Origin: an uncultured Pelagibacteraceae bacterium
GTDB lineage: Bacteria; Pseudomonadota; Alphaproteobacteria; Pelagibacterales; Pelagibacteraceae
Length of the DNA: 64,000 bases
Assembly (NCBI GenBank): GCA_902632545.1
Contig: CACPCX010000001.1
Coordinates: 59,629-123,628 of the forward strand
Direction: 5' to 3'
The position numbers and the translations under genes are program-made. Shown here one piece after another: positions 33,282 through 42,654 of this stretch. The notes beneath the pieces are model-generated. The model saw nothing but the letters and a program-made list of their open reading frames with translations. It had not been told where the DNA came from and did not search any database. Position 1 is the first letter of the stretch. Every line of letters starts with the position of its first letter.

Positions 33282-34076
33282 ATGATAGGATTGATTTTTG
33301 GTGATACTGATTTTCCAAAGGAAATTTTAAAAACTATCAAAAAAAGGAATATAAAGTATTTGATAGTTGATTTGTCAAAATCAAAGAAATTTAAAAAGGA
33401 TAAAAAAACTTATGTGGTATCGATAGGTCAGTTTGGTAAAATTATTAATATTCTTAGAGAAAATAACTGTAAAAAAGTTTTATTTGCAGGAAAAGTAAAT
33501 AAACCAAACTTTTCTAAATTGAAATTAGATCTAAAAGGAATTTATTATATTCCTAGAATAATCAAAGCCTCAAAGCTAGGAGATGCCGCTATACTTAAAG
33601 AAATTATTAAAATATTAGCTCAAAATAAAATTAAAACTGAAAATTCACTAACATTTAGTCCTGAGCTATCTTTAAAAAAAGGTAATTTTTCAAAGATTAA
33701 ACCAAACAAGCAAGATCAATTAGATATCAAAAAAGCAATAATAACATTAAATAATTTAAGACAATATAATTTTAGTCAAGGAGTTGTGGTTAGAAATAAA
33801 AAGGTAGTTTCTATTGAAGGTAAAGGTGGAACCCAAATAATGCTTAAAAAAATCAGAAGTAAAAAATTTAGAAATCATGGTGTTTTGGTAAAGCTTCCAA
33901 AAAAGAAACAAGATCTTAGAATTGACCTACCTACCATTGGATTAAAGACTTTAAAACAATGTAAAACTGCTGGATTAAAAGGGATTGTTGTTAAAAATAA
34001 ACAGCATGTTTTTTTAGATAAAAATAAATGTATTAACTTTGCTAATAAAAATAAGATGTTTATCTCAGTAAAATGA
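33282..34076 (+). CDS. lpxI: UDP-2,3-diacylglucosamine pyrophosphatase LpxI family (DUF1009)
   Basis: FAGKVNKPNFSKLKLD, GDAAILKEI, DLPTIGLKTLKQCKTAGLKGIVV; between lpxA and lpxB. Confidence 0.9.
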   Translation: MIGLIFGDTDFPKEILKTIKKRNIKYLIVDLSKSKKFKKDKKTYVVSIGQFGKIINILRENNCKKVLFAGKVNKPNFSKLKLDLKGIYYIPRIIKASKLGDAAILKEIIKILAQNKIKTENSLTFSPELSLKKGNFSKIKPNKQDQLDIKKAIITLNNLRQYNFSQGVVVRNKKVVSIEGKGGTQIMLKKIRSKKFRNHGVLVKLPKKKQDLRIDLPTIGLKTLKQCKTAGLKGIVVKNKQHVFLDKNKCINFANKNKMFISVK

Positions 34077-35209
34077 AAAAGATCTTTATACTAACCGGTG
34101 AACCTTCTGGAGATAGACTTGCTTCTAAGGTGATATCTAAACTTCAAGAAAATAATTCTAATATTAAGTATTCTTGTGTTGGTGGAACACATTTAAATTC
34201 ATTGGGAATAAAGTCTATTTTTGAACTTAAAGAAATTACTTATATTGGGTTCACAAGCGTTTTGTTAAATATTTTCAAAATAAAAAATAAAATTAATAAA
34301 ACTGTAGACGAGATTATAAAATTTAACCCAGATATTTTATTTAGTGTAGATAGTCCTGATTTTACGTTAAGAGTTGCTGAAAAGGTTAAAAAAATTAATA
34401 ATAAGATTAAAACTATTCATTATGTAGCTCCTCAAGTATGGGTATGGCGAGAGGGAAGGGTTAAGAAATTTAAAAAATTTTTAGATCATATTTTATTATT
34501 ATTTGAATTTGAAAAAAAATATTTTGATAAAGAAAATATTCCAAATACTTTCGTTGGTCATCCTTTATTAGAAGAAGAAACAAAAAATAGAACAGATCTA
34601 TCTAATATTATTTCAAGTGATAAAAAAATTATTTCTCTATTTTGTGGTAGCAGATCATCTGAAGTAAATTTACTATTACCAATTTTAATTGATTTTATAA
34701 ATCTAATGAATGCAAAATTTAATAATTTTATTTTTGTTTTTCATGCTACTGATGAGAATAAAAGTTTAATAATTGATAAAATTAAAAATTTAAATTTAGA
34801 AAATGTTGAAGTTATTTCCGATGAAAATATAAAAAAACAAATATTAAATAATTCTATTTTTGCAGTTTCTAAATCTGGAACAATTTCTCTTGAAATTTGT
34901 AATGCAAAAGTTCCCTCTATAATTATCTATAAAATGAATTTTTTAAATTTTTTAATTCTCAAAATGTTGGTTAAAATTAAATTTGCTAATATAATTAATA
35001 TTATTAATAATAAAGAAATAATTCCAGAGTTAATACAAAATGAGTGTAATGCTAAAGAGATTTACAATTCAGTTGTCTATTTTTTAAAAAACCCGGAATT
35101 AATGAATAAACAAATTAATGATTTTGAGGAGACCTTAACTAAAATTAGATCAAAAACCTCATCCTCCGATGAAGCTTCTACTGTACTAAACAAGTTTCTT
35201 ATTGGTTAA
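34073..35209 (+). CDS. lpxB: Lipid-A-disaccharide synthase
   Basis: ILTGEPSGDRLAS, SVDSPDFTLRVAEKVK, HYVAPQVWVWREGR, FVGHPLLEE. Confidence 0.96.
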   Translation: MKKIFILTGEPSGDRLASKVISKLQENNSNIKYSCVGGTHLNSLGIKSIFELKEITYIGFTSVLLNIFKIKNKINKTVDEIIKFNPDILFSVDSPDFTLRVAEKVKKINNKIKTIHYVAPQVWVWREGRVKKFKKFLDHILLLFEFEKKYFDKENIPNTFVGHPLLEEETKNRTDLSNIISSDKKIISLFCGSRSSEVNLLLPILIDFINLMNAKFNNFIFVFHATDENKSLIIDKIKNLNLENVEVISDENIKKQILNNSIFAVSKSGTISLEICNAKVPSIIIYKMNFLNFLILKMLVKIKFANIINIINNKEIIPELIQNECNAKEIYNSVVYFLKNPELMNKQINDFEETLTKIRSKTSSSDEASTVLNKFLIG

Positions 35210-36589
35210 TCTTTTTGTTACTTCTTCTTTTCCAAGTGAAATAATGATATCATATATTCCAGGACCAAATTTTGAACCTGTTAAGGCTATTCTTAAAGGC
35301 TGTCCAACACCTTTAAAATTTGTATCGTTTGATTTAATCAATTCTTTAACTATCGGCTCTAATGTTTCTTTGCTTAGTTTTTCAATAGTGGCAAAATGAG
35401 TCGTGAAATCAGAAATGACTTTTTTCGCTTTATTATCAATTAGTTTAATATCATCCTGATTAAAATTTACCTCATCTAATGTAATATATTGACCATTATT
35501 AAATATATCCTCTAATGTTTTTGCCTTATTCTTTAAGAAAGTTAGAGATTTTTTTATTTTATCTTTTTTATCTGATTTAATTTCACTCTTATATAATTTG
35601 CAGTATTCGATTAGTTGATTAAATAAATCATTTTCATCAATATTTTTAATGTAATGCTCATTCATTGATAAAATTCTACTCATATCTAGCTTAGATGGTG
35701 ATTTACCTATACCTTCTATGTTGAAATACTTAATACTTTCATCAAGAGTAAATATTTCCTTATCCTCAAAAGACCAACCTAATCTCAATAAATAATTTCT
35801 TAATGCATCAGGCATAATGCCAATTTTAGAATAATCATCTAATGTTGATGCATTATCTCTTTTTGATAATTTTTTACCTTCTATAGTGTGAATAAGAGGT
35901 ATATGTGCAAACTTTGGTAAATCCCAGTTCATTGCAACATATATTTGCATTTGTTTGAATGTATTAATTTTATGATCATCTCCTCTTATGATGTGTGTCA
36001 TATTCATTTGGTGATCGTCTACAGTCGCAGATAAATTATACGTTGGTGTACCATCATTTCTTAAGATGATAAAATCTTCAATTGTATTATTTTCAATTTC
36101 AACATCACCTTGAACCAGATCTTTTAGTATTGTCGATCCTTCTATTTTACTTTTAAATCTTATTACTGGTTTTATATCTTTAGGAGCATCAGACTCTGGT
36201 AGATCTCTCCATTTTCTATTATAGACATAAGGAAGTTTTTTTTGTCTAGCTCTTTTTTTTTGTTCTTCAATTTCTTCTGTTGAGCAATAACATTTATATG
36301 CATTACCATTTTTAAGTAATTCGTTTGCAACATTTATATGATCATTAATTTTTGTTGATTGAATGTATTCTTCACCATCATGTTCTATACCAAGCCATTT
36401 AAGAGATTTAATAATTTGAATTTTATGCTCATCCTTAGATCTTTCTTTGTCTGTATCTTCAATTCTAAGATGGAATGTACCTTTTTGATTTTTAGAGAAT
36501 AACCAATTAAACAAGGCAGTTCTTACTCCTCCAATATGAAGAGCACCTGTGGGGGACGGTGCAAAACGTGTTGCTACATTTGACATCAA
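35186..36589 (-). CDS. gltX: Glutamyl-tRNA synthetase
   Basis: RFAPSPTGALHIGGVRTALFNWLFS, KKLSKRDNASTLDDY. Confidence 0.97.
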   Translation of the reverse strand: MMSNVATRFAPSPTGALHIGGVRTALFNWLFSKNQKGTFHLRIEDTDKERSKDEHKIQIIKSLKWLGIEHDGEEYIQSTKINDHINVANELLKNGNAYKCYCSTEEIEEQKKRARQKKLPYVYNRKWRDLPESDAPKDIKPVIRFKSKIEGSTILKDLVQGDVEIENNTIEDFIILRNDGTPTYNLSATVDDHQMNMTHIIRGDDHKINTFKQMQIYVAMNWDLPKFAHIPLIHTIEGKKLSKRDNASTLDDYSKIGIMPDALRNYLLRLGWSFEDKEIFTLDESIKYFNIEGIGKSPSKLDMSRILSMNEHYIKNIDENDLFNQLIEYCKLYKSEIKSDKKDKIKKSLTFLKNKAKTLEDIFNNGQYITLDEVNFNQDDIKLIDNKAKKVISDFTTHFATIEKLSKETLEPIVKELIKSNDTNFKGVGQPLRIALTGSKFGPGIYDIIISLGKEEVTKRLTNKKLV

Positions 36590-36608
36590 TGTTGTTTAGA
36601 CTATTTTT

Positions 36609-37286
36609 TTAAAAGTTTCTATATAAAGATACTAAAACTCCTTGAACTTTAACTCTATCAGGTCCAAAAATCTTAGTTTCATAGTTTCTATTAGCACTTT
36701 CAAGGGCTACAACTTTGCCTTTTTTTCGAATTCTTTTTAACATAGCCTCATGCTCATCAATCAATGCTACGACAATTTTACCATTATCAGCAGTGTCGGT
36801 TCTTTTTATAATAACTGTATCACCTTCATGAATACCAGCATCTATCATAGAATCACCTTGAACTTTTAATCCAAAGTAATCTCCATTTTTTTCTAAATTA
36901 TTTGGTAGGGGAATTCTAGAAACTTCATTTTGTATTGCTTCAACAGGCGTTCCTGCAGCAATTTTTCCAAGAACTGGTACTTCAATTTCATCAGAATTAG
37001 TTTGCTCTTCATCTAGTCCACCTTTAATCACACTTGGTGAAAAGCTATTATAAATATCATTTGCAGAAGCGGTCTCTGGTAATTTAACTACCTCTAATGC
37101 CCTTGCTTTGTGAGCTAATCTTTTAATAAAACCTCTTTCCTCTAAAGCACTGATCAATCTATGAATACCTGATTTAGATTTTAAATTTAGAGATTGCTTC
37201 ATCTCTTCATAAGAAGGAGACACACCAGAATTTCTCAACTTCTTGTTGATGAATAAAAGCAGGTTTTTTTGTTTTTTTGTTAACAT
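36609..37286 (-). CDS. lexA: LexA repressor
   Basis: N-terminal HTH, Ala-Gly cleavage site (KIAAGTPVEA), catalytic GDSM and ALIDEHEAMLKRI. Confidence 0.96.
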   Translation of the reverse strand: MLTKKQKNLLLFINKKLRNSGVSPSYEEMKQSLNLKSKSGIHRLISALEERGFIKRLAHKARALEVVKLPETASANDIYNSFSPSVIKGGLDEEQTNSDEIEVPVLGKIAAGTPVEAIQNEVSRIPLPNNLEKNGDYFGLKVQGDSMIDAGIHEGDTVIIKRTDTADNGKIVVALIDEHEAMLKRIRKKGKVVALESANRNYETKIFGPDRVKVQGVLVSLYRNF

Positions 37287-37310
37287 AAGAACAAATATCG
37301 TACAAATAAT

Positions 37311-37325
37311 GTTCTATAAAAGTTC
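37311..37325 (-). promoter_or_regulatory. LexA (SOS) box, GTTC-N7-GTTC type
   Basis: + strand GTTCTATAAAAGTTC; minus strand GAACTTTTATAGAAC, 25-39 nt upstream of the lexA start. Confidence 0.82.
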
Positions 37326-37375
37326 TTTTAAATTAACAATACTAAAAAAAACAAGTAAAATAAGGCTTTATTTGG

Positions 37376-38167
37376 CTATAAAACAGAAAAAATAGAATTT
37401 TTATTTAAATTTTTCAAAAGTGATTCACCAATCAAAAAAGTGTTAATTAATGTTTTATTTTTAAGTTCTAACAATTCTTCTTTATTTTTAATACCGCTTT
37501 CAGATATTAAAGGACCTTTATGATATTTTACAACATCATAAATATCATAAGTTGTATTAATATCAGTTTTAAGTGTTTTTAAATTTCTATTGTTTATTCC
37601 AATTAATGAATTTTTAAAGTTCAAAGCTTTTTTTGCCTCTTCCACTGTATGAACTTCAACTATAACAGACATATTATATTTCAAAGCCTCATCGTATAAT
37701 TCAGATGCAAGATCATCAGAAACCCCAGCCAAAATAATTAAAATAGCATCTGCGCCATAGCTTTTTGCCAAAGGTATTTGAAATTTATCGATAAAAAAGT
37801 CTTTACACAAAATGGGTAAATTAATTTTATCCTTTATCTTGCTGATGTGAATTAAACTTCCTAAAAAATAATCTTCTTCAGTTAAAACTGAAAGACAAGT
37901 TGAATTATTATTTAAATAAATTTGAGCAATATCTACTGGGTTATAATCATCTATTATTATACCAGCTGAAGGACTTGCTTTTTTAATTTCAGCAATAATT
38001 GAAGTTTTATTATTTTTAATATTATTTTCTATTTTTTCTTTAAAATTAATATAATTGTTATTTTTATCAATTAACTCGTCCAAAGTTTTAAGATCTAAAG
38101 ATTTTTTTAACCTGTCAACTTTTTCAATTTTTTTTTGGATGATATTTTGTAGTATATTTTCAGACAT
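37376..38167 (-). CDS. trpC: Indole-3-glycerol phosphate synthase
   Basis: IIAEIKKASPSAGII, PILCKDFFID, LIGINNRNLKTLKTDI, SESGIKNKEEL. Confidence 0.97.
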   Translation of the reverse strand: MSENILQNIIQKKIEKVDRLKKSLDLKTLDELIDKNNNYINFKEKIENNIKNNKTSIIAEIKKASPSAGIIIDDYNPVDIAQIYLNNNSTCLSVLTEEDYFLGSLIHISKIKDKINLPILCKDFFIDKFQIPLAKSYGADAILIILAGVSDDLASELYDEALKYNMSVIVEVHTVEEAKKALNFKNSLIGINNRNLKTLKTDINTTYDIYDVVKYHKGPLISESGIKNKEELLELKNKTLINTFLIGESLLKNLNKNSIFSVL

Positions 38168-39152
38168 TTTGAATTTTTTCTAGATGTGAAAAAGTTTTTC
38201 CAGAAAGGATAAATTCTCTTGAATAATTATAGGCTTCAGAAAATTCAGAGAATTTTTCTCCAACAATTAAACCTGCTGCAGCATTTAAACAAACAGCTTT
38301 TGAAAAATCATTATCTTCACCTTTAAATATTCTAATCATCTTGTCAGCATTAAATTTTGCATCATCACCTAATAAATTTTTGAAATTGACTGCATTAATA
38401 TCTAATGAATTTGGATCTATTTCAATTTCAGATATTTCACCATCTTTTAATTGAATAACTCTGGTTTTTGCAAATGGAGATATTTCATCTAATCCATCTT
38501 CACTATTAACTATCCAAGCAAATTTTAAATTTAAATTTTTAAGTCCCTCTGCAAAAATTTTTAATAATTTTTTATCAAAAACACCAACAACTTGTCTTTC
38601 AACAAGAGCAGGATTACTTAAAGGACCAATCATATTAAAAATTGTTCTTTTTCCAATTTTCTTTCTTATAGGACCAACAAATCTCATTGCACTATGATAA
38701 TTTGGAGCGAACATAAAACCAAAATTATTGGTATTAATTTCTTTCTCAATATCTTGTGGCTCTAAGTCAATTTTGATTTTTAAAGCTTCCAAAACATCAC
38801 CAGATCCACATTTTGAAGAAACAGCTTTATTACCATGTTTAGCTACTTTTGTGCCCATGCTAGATAAAAGCAAGGCAGAAGCGGTTGAAATGTTAAGAGT
38901 ATTCATTCCATCGCCGCCAGTACCGCAAGTATCAATACAGTCACTTACTGTCACTCTTTTTGATTTTTCTCTCAAAACAAAAACCCCACCAGCTATTTCA
39001 TCTGAAACTTCACCTTTTTCAGATAGTAAAGTTAGAAAACTGAAAATCTCATCGTCACTGGCTTTTCCAGTCATTAAAATTTCAAATGCTGACTTGCTTT
39101 CTTCGAAACTTAAATCCTCTTTATTTTTAAGTTTTTTTAAAATTTGATCCAT
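38160..39152 (-). CDS. trpD: Anthranilate phosphoribosyltransferase
   Basis: DTCGTGGDGMNTLNISTASALL, KHGNKAVSSKCGSGDVLEAL. Confidence 0.97.
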   Translation of the reverse strand: MDQILKKLKNKEDLSFEESKSAFEILMTGKASDDEIFSFLTLLSEKGEVSDEIAGGVFVLREKSKRVTVSDCIDTCGTGGDGMNTLNISTASALLLSSMGTKVAKHGNKAVSSKCGSGDVLEALKIKIDLEPQDIEKEINTNNFGFMFAPNYHSAMRFVGPIRKKIGKRTIFNMIGPLSNPALVERQVVGVFDKKLLKIFAEGLKNLNLKFAWIVNSEDGLDEISPFAKTRVIQLKDGEISEIEIDPNSLDINAVNFKNLLGDDAKFNADKMIRIFKGEDNDFSKAVCLNAAAGLIVGEKFSEFSEAYNYSREFILSGKTFSHLEKIQNV

Positions 39153-39156
39153 AAAT

Positions 39157-39723
39157 TTAATAATTTATAAAGTTTTTTAATATTTTCATTCCAAATTTAG
39201 TTTTAATACTTTCAGGATGAAATTGTACACCATGAATATTAAATTTTTTATGTTGAACACCCATTATCACACCATCTTCTGTCTCTGCAGTAATCTCTAG
39301 ATCTTTTGAAAGTGTTTTTTTATCAATTACTAAACTATGGTATCTAGTAGCTTCAAAAGTACTTGGAAGATTTTTAAGGATGCCAATTTTTTTAGATTTT
39401 ATTTTACTTGTTTTTCCATGCATAAGTCTTCTAGCTTGTATAATACTTGAACCAAAAACTTGACCAATAATTTGATGTCCTAGACAGACTCCTAAAAAAG
39501 GTAATTCCTTATACAAAGAATTTAAAATATTAATACAGTTTCCAGATTGATTTGGGTTACCAGGGCCAGGTGAAATTACTATTTTATCAAATTTCTTTTT
39601 TCTAATTTCCTTTAAATTAATCTTATCGTTTCTAACAACTTCAACTTTAGTTTTTAATGAGGAGATATAGTGATACAAATTAAAAGTAAAACTATCGTAA
39701 TTATCTATTAATAATATTTTCAT
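39157..39723 (-). CDS. trpG: Anthranilate synthase component II
   Basis: LLIDNYDSFTFNLYHY, ISPGPGNPNQSG, FLGVCLGHQIIGQ, GVQFHPES. Confidence 0.96.
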   Translation of the reverse strand: MKILLIDNYDSFTFNLYHYISSLKTKVEVVRNDKINLKEIRKKKFDKIVISPGPGNPNQSGNCINILNSLYKELPFLGVCLGHQIIGQVFGSSIIQARRLMHGKTSKIKSKKIGILKNLPSTFEATRYHSLVIDKKTLSKDLEITAETEDGVIMGVQHKKFNIHGVQFHPESIKTKFGMKILKNFINY

Positions 39724-41183
39724 TATCTTAAAGCATTAATTAAAGCTTTAGCTTTATTAACTGTTTCATCGTATTCATTTTTGGGTTTGCTATCTGCAAC
39801 TATACCTGCGCCAGCTTGAACATAGAATTTTTTATTTTTAGCAACAGCGGTTCTTAAAGCTATACAGGTATCAAATTCGCCATTTGCAGCAAAATAGCCA
39901 ATTCCACCAGCATAAACTTTTCTTTTTGATGTTTCTAATTCATCTATAATTTCCATTGCCCTGATTTTTGGAGCTCCGGAAACTGTTCCTGCTGGAAAAC
40001 CAGCCAGTAGTGATTTAAATTTTGAAAATTTTTTATTATATTCACCAATTACATTAGAAACTATATGCATAACATGGGAATATTTCTCAATTATAAAGCT
40101 TTCTGTAACTTTTACTGAATTTATTTTTGATACTTTTCCAGCATCATTTCTACCCAAATCAAGAAGCATCAAATGTTCTGAAAGTTCTTTTTTATCTTTA
40201 AGAAGGTCTTTTTCATAAAATAGATCTTCTTTTTTTGTTTTACCACGCGGTCTTGTTCCAGCAATTGGCCTAATAGTAATTTTATTATCCCTTAGTCTTA
40301 CTAATATTTCAGGACTTGCACCAATTATTTGAAAATCATTAAAATTAAAGAAAAACATAAAAGGAGAGGGGTTAGTTACCCTAAGTTTTTTATAAATTTC
40401 TAAAGGTTTTTTTGTTAATTTTGCCTCAAATCTTTGACTTAAAACAACTTGAAAAATATCACCTAATTTAATGTATTTTTTTGCCTTATTAACCATTGTA
40501 AGAAATTTATTTTTTGAGGTATTTGATTTTACTTTTATATTATTTGATTTTTGAATAATTTTTTTATCGATATTTTTAATCAATGATTGAATTTGTAATT
40601 TAAATAATTCAGATTTAATTTTATTAAACTTTTTTTTATAATTTATTATTCTTTCATCTTTATAGATATTTGATATGAAAAATATTTCTTTTTTTATATT
40701 ATCATGAATTACCAATGTTCTTGGACGCAATAATCGAACGTCAGGCAGATTGAGATCATTTTTACAATTATTAGGAATTTTTTCTATATACCTAATAGAA
40801 TCGTAAGAAAAATAACCAGAAATTAATGAACAAATTTTAGGTAAATTTTTTGGTGTATTAAATTTGAAATCTTCTATAATTTTTTCAATTAAATTTTCAG
40901 GCATTTCTTTAAGCTTAATTTTTTTGCTATTTTGAATTAGATAAGAGTTTTTGTTATTAAATTCCCAAATTTTATCAGGATTTTTTCCAAATATTGTATA
41001 TCTACCTTTAATTTTACCTTTTTCTACAGACTCAAATATAAAACTATTTTTTTCTTTTAGAAAATTATCAATTAAATTTAATACCTCTTCATCATTTTTA
41101 ACTTTTTTTGAAGTGTAAATAATTTGATTTTTTTTGCTTCTATGTCGAAACTCAAAATCTTTGAAGCTTCGATTAACAATCAT
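39723..41183 (-). CDS. trpE: Anthranilate synthase component I
   Basis: PFMFFFNFNDFQIIGASPEILVRL, IRPIAGTRPRG, FPAGTVSGAPKIRAMEIIDELE. Confidence 0.96.
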   Translation of the reverse strand: MIVNRSFKDFEFRHRSKKNQIIYTSKKVKNDEEVLNLIDNFLKEKNSFIFESVEKGKIKGRYTIFGKNPDKIWEFNNKNSYLIQNSKKIKLKEMPENLIEKIIEDFKFNTPKNLPKICSLISGYFSYDSIRYIEKIPNNCKNDLNLPDVRLLRPRTLVIHDNIKKEIFFISNIYKDERIINYKKKFNKIKSELFKLQIQSLIKNIDKKIIQKSNNIKVKSNTSKNKFLTMVNKAKKYIKLGDIFQVVLSQRFEAKLTKKPLEIYKKLRVTNPSPFMFFFNFNDFQIIGASPEILVRLRDNKITIRPIAGTRPRGKTKKEDLFYEKDLLKDKKELSEHLMLLDLGRNDAGKVSKINSVKVTESFIIEKYSHVMHIVSNVIGEYNKKFSKFKSLLAGFPAGTVSGAPKIRAMEIIDELETSKRKVYAGGIGYFAANGEFDTCIALRTAVAKNKKFYVQAGAGIVADSKPKNEYDETVNKAKALINALR

Positions 41184-42598
41184 TTGAAATAATTTTTAAC
41201 TCTATCAATAGTTTTTTGATTTAGTTGAACTTGATATTTGTTATTTAGTAACTGATCGTATGATTGTAAAATATTTTTTCTGTCATTTGTTTTTTGGTTT
41301 TTTACAAATACAATATATTTTTCATCAGTCTTATTAAATAAATTTTTATTCACTCCTATAATTTTGACTAAATATATTTTATCCTCCTTATTTACTAAGG
41401 TAAAAGAATTTGTAGGTAGTGAATAAAGCATTTTTACTGAATTAATATCAATGATGCTATCATCCTCTATAGAATTTATAGACGAAAATTGTTTATTTGA
41501 TCCTGCTAGTTCTTCAAATTTTGAATTATCAAATTTTTTATTTTGAATTTCTTCTATAATTTTTCTATTAAGATCAAATTTACCTTTTTGATATATTAAC
41601 TCTGCTATTTCTCCTTTGATGATTTCATCATTTAAATCTGGAGCTCGACTGTATTCATTATTAATGTTATAAAATATAAAATTATCACCAGTTTCTATTA
41701 AGTCTATTTTTGATGCCTTTTTAGAGTAAATTAAATCTTCATTAATTTTTTTAGTAGAACTCGGTGCATATTCACTAACTTCAACAAAATCAACATTAAT
41801 ATCTTCTACTATGGAGCTGAATGTGTTCCCTTGAGAAATTTTATTTTCAATTGCATCAATCTTATCAAAAAAATCTTGGTTAAATTCATCAATTCCTATT
41901 AAATTTTTTGGATTTAAAATTACATACCTAAAATCTATATATTCTCTTTTTAATTGGTTCTCATTTTCATTTATAAATTCTTCAATTTCTTTTAAAGTAT
42001 ATTCGTCTTTAATTTTGTATAAATTTTCCATATCAAAATATTCGATTTGTAATGATTTGTTATTTTCCTCAAATTTATTATTTATTAAAAATTCAGGTGT
42101 TACTGTTCCAGCTCCAATAAAATCAAATAAATGTTTTTGTAACTCTCGATTTTTTAATTGTAGCTCGAATAAAGGTGCAGATAAATTATTGGATAATAAA
42201 AACTTCTCATATTTTATTCTTTGAAAATTACCATTTTCATCTTGGAAATTTTTATTCTCTTTAATACTTTTAAGAATTGTCACTTCATTTATTGTGATAT
42301 TAAAATCTTTAATTTCTAAATCAATTAAAGTAGTAGAGATTAAACCTGATAAAAGTTCTTCAATAATATTATTATCCAGATTATTTCTAATTACTTCTTG
42401 AGAAATCCCACTTTGATTAACATAGTCCATAAAGTTTTGGGTAGTAACATTTGTATTGTTTATTTTTGCAATGTTGTTTTGATTGTTAGTACTAAATCCT
42501 CCGCCAAAACCTCCAAAACCGAAAGCGATAATAATAATTATGATTAGAACTAATCCGCCAAACTGTTTCCAACCTAAATTTTTTAATTTCTCAATCAT
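41180..42598 (-). CDS. PpiD/SurA-N-type membrane-anchored periplasmic folding protein
   Basis: N-terminal TM anchor, SurA_N-like INNTNVTTQNFMDYVNQ; position upstream of trpE; parvulin core poorly recognisable. Confidence 0.72.
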   Translation of the reverse strand: MIEKLKNLGWKQFGGLVLIIIIIIAFGFGGFGGGFSTNNQNNIAKINNTNVTTQNFMDYVNQSGISQEVIRNNLDNNIIEELLSGLISTTLIDLEIKDFNITINEVTILKSIKENKNFQDENGNFQRIKYEKFLLSNNLSAPLFELQLKNRELQKHLFDFIGAGTVTPEFLINNKFEENNKSLQIEYFDMENLYKIKDEYTLKEIEEFINENENQLKREYIDFRYVILNPKNLIGIDEFNQDFFDKIDAIENKISQGNTFSSIVEDINVDFVEVSEYAPSSTKKINEDLIYSKKASKIDLIETGDNFIFYNINNEYSRAPDLNDEIIKGEIAELIYQKGKFDLNRKIIEEIQNKKFDNSKFEELAGSNKQFSSINSIEDDSIIDINSVKMLYSLPTNSFTLVNKEDKIYLVKIIGVNKNLFNKTDEKYIVFVKNQKTNDRKNILQSYDQLLNNKYQVQLNQKTIDRVKNYFK

Positions 42599-42654
42599 TG
42601 TGTTATAAATTTATTGATCTGTAAAAAACAAATCTATAGATTAAAAAGTCAATT

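Noticed and set aside
38728-39147. 139-aa plus-strand ORF opposite trpD
   Set aside because: Lies entirely antisense to a clear trpD; low-complexity composition and no recognisable domain.
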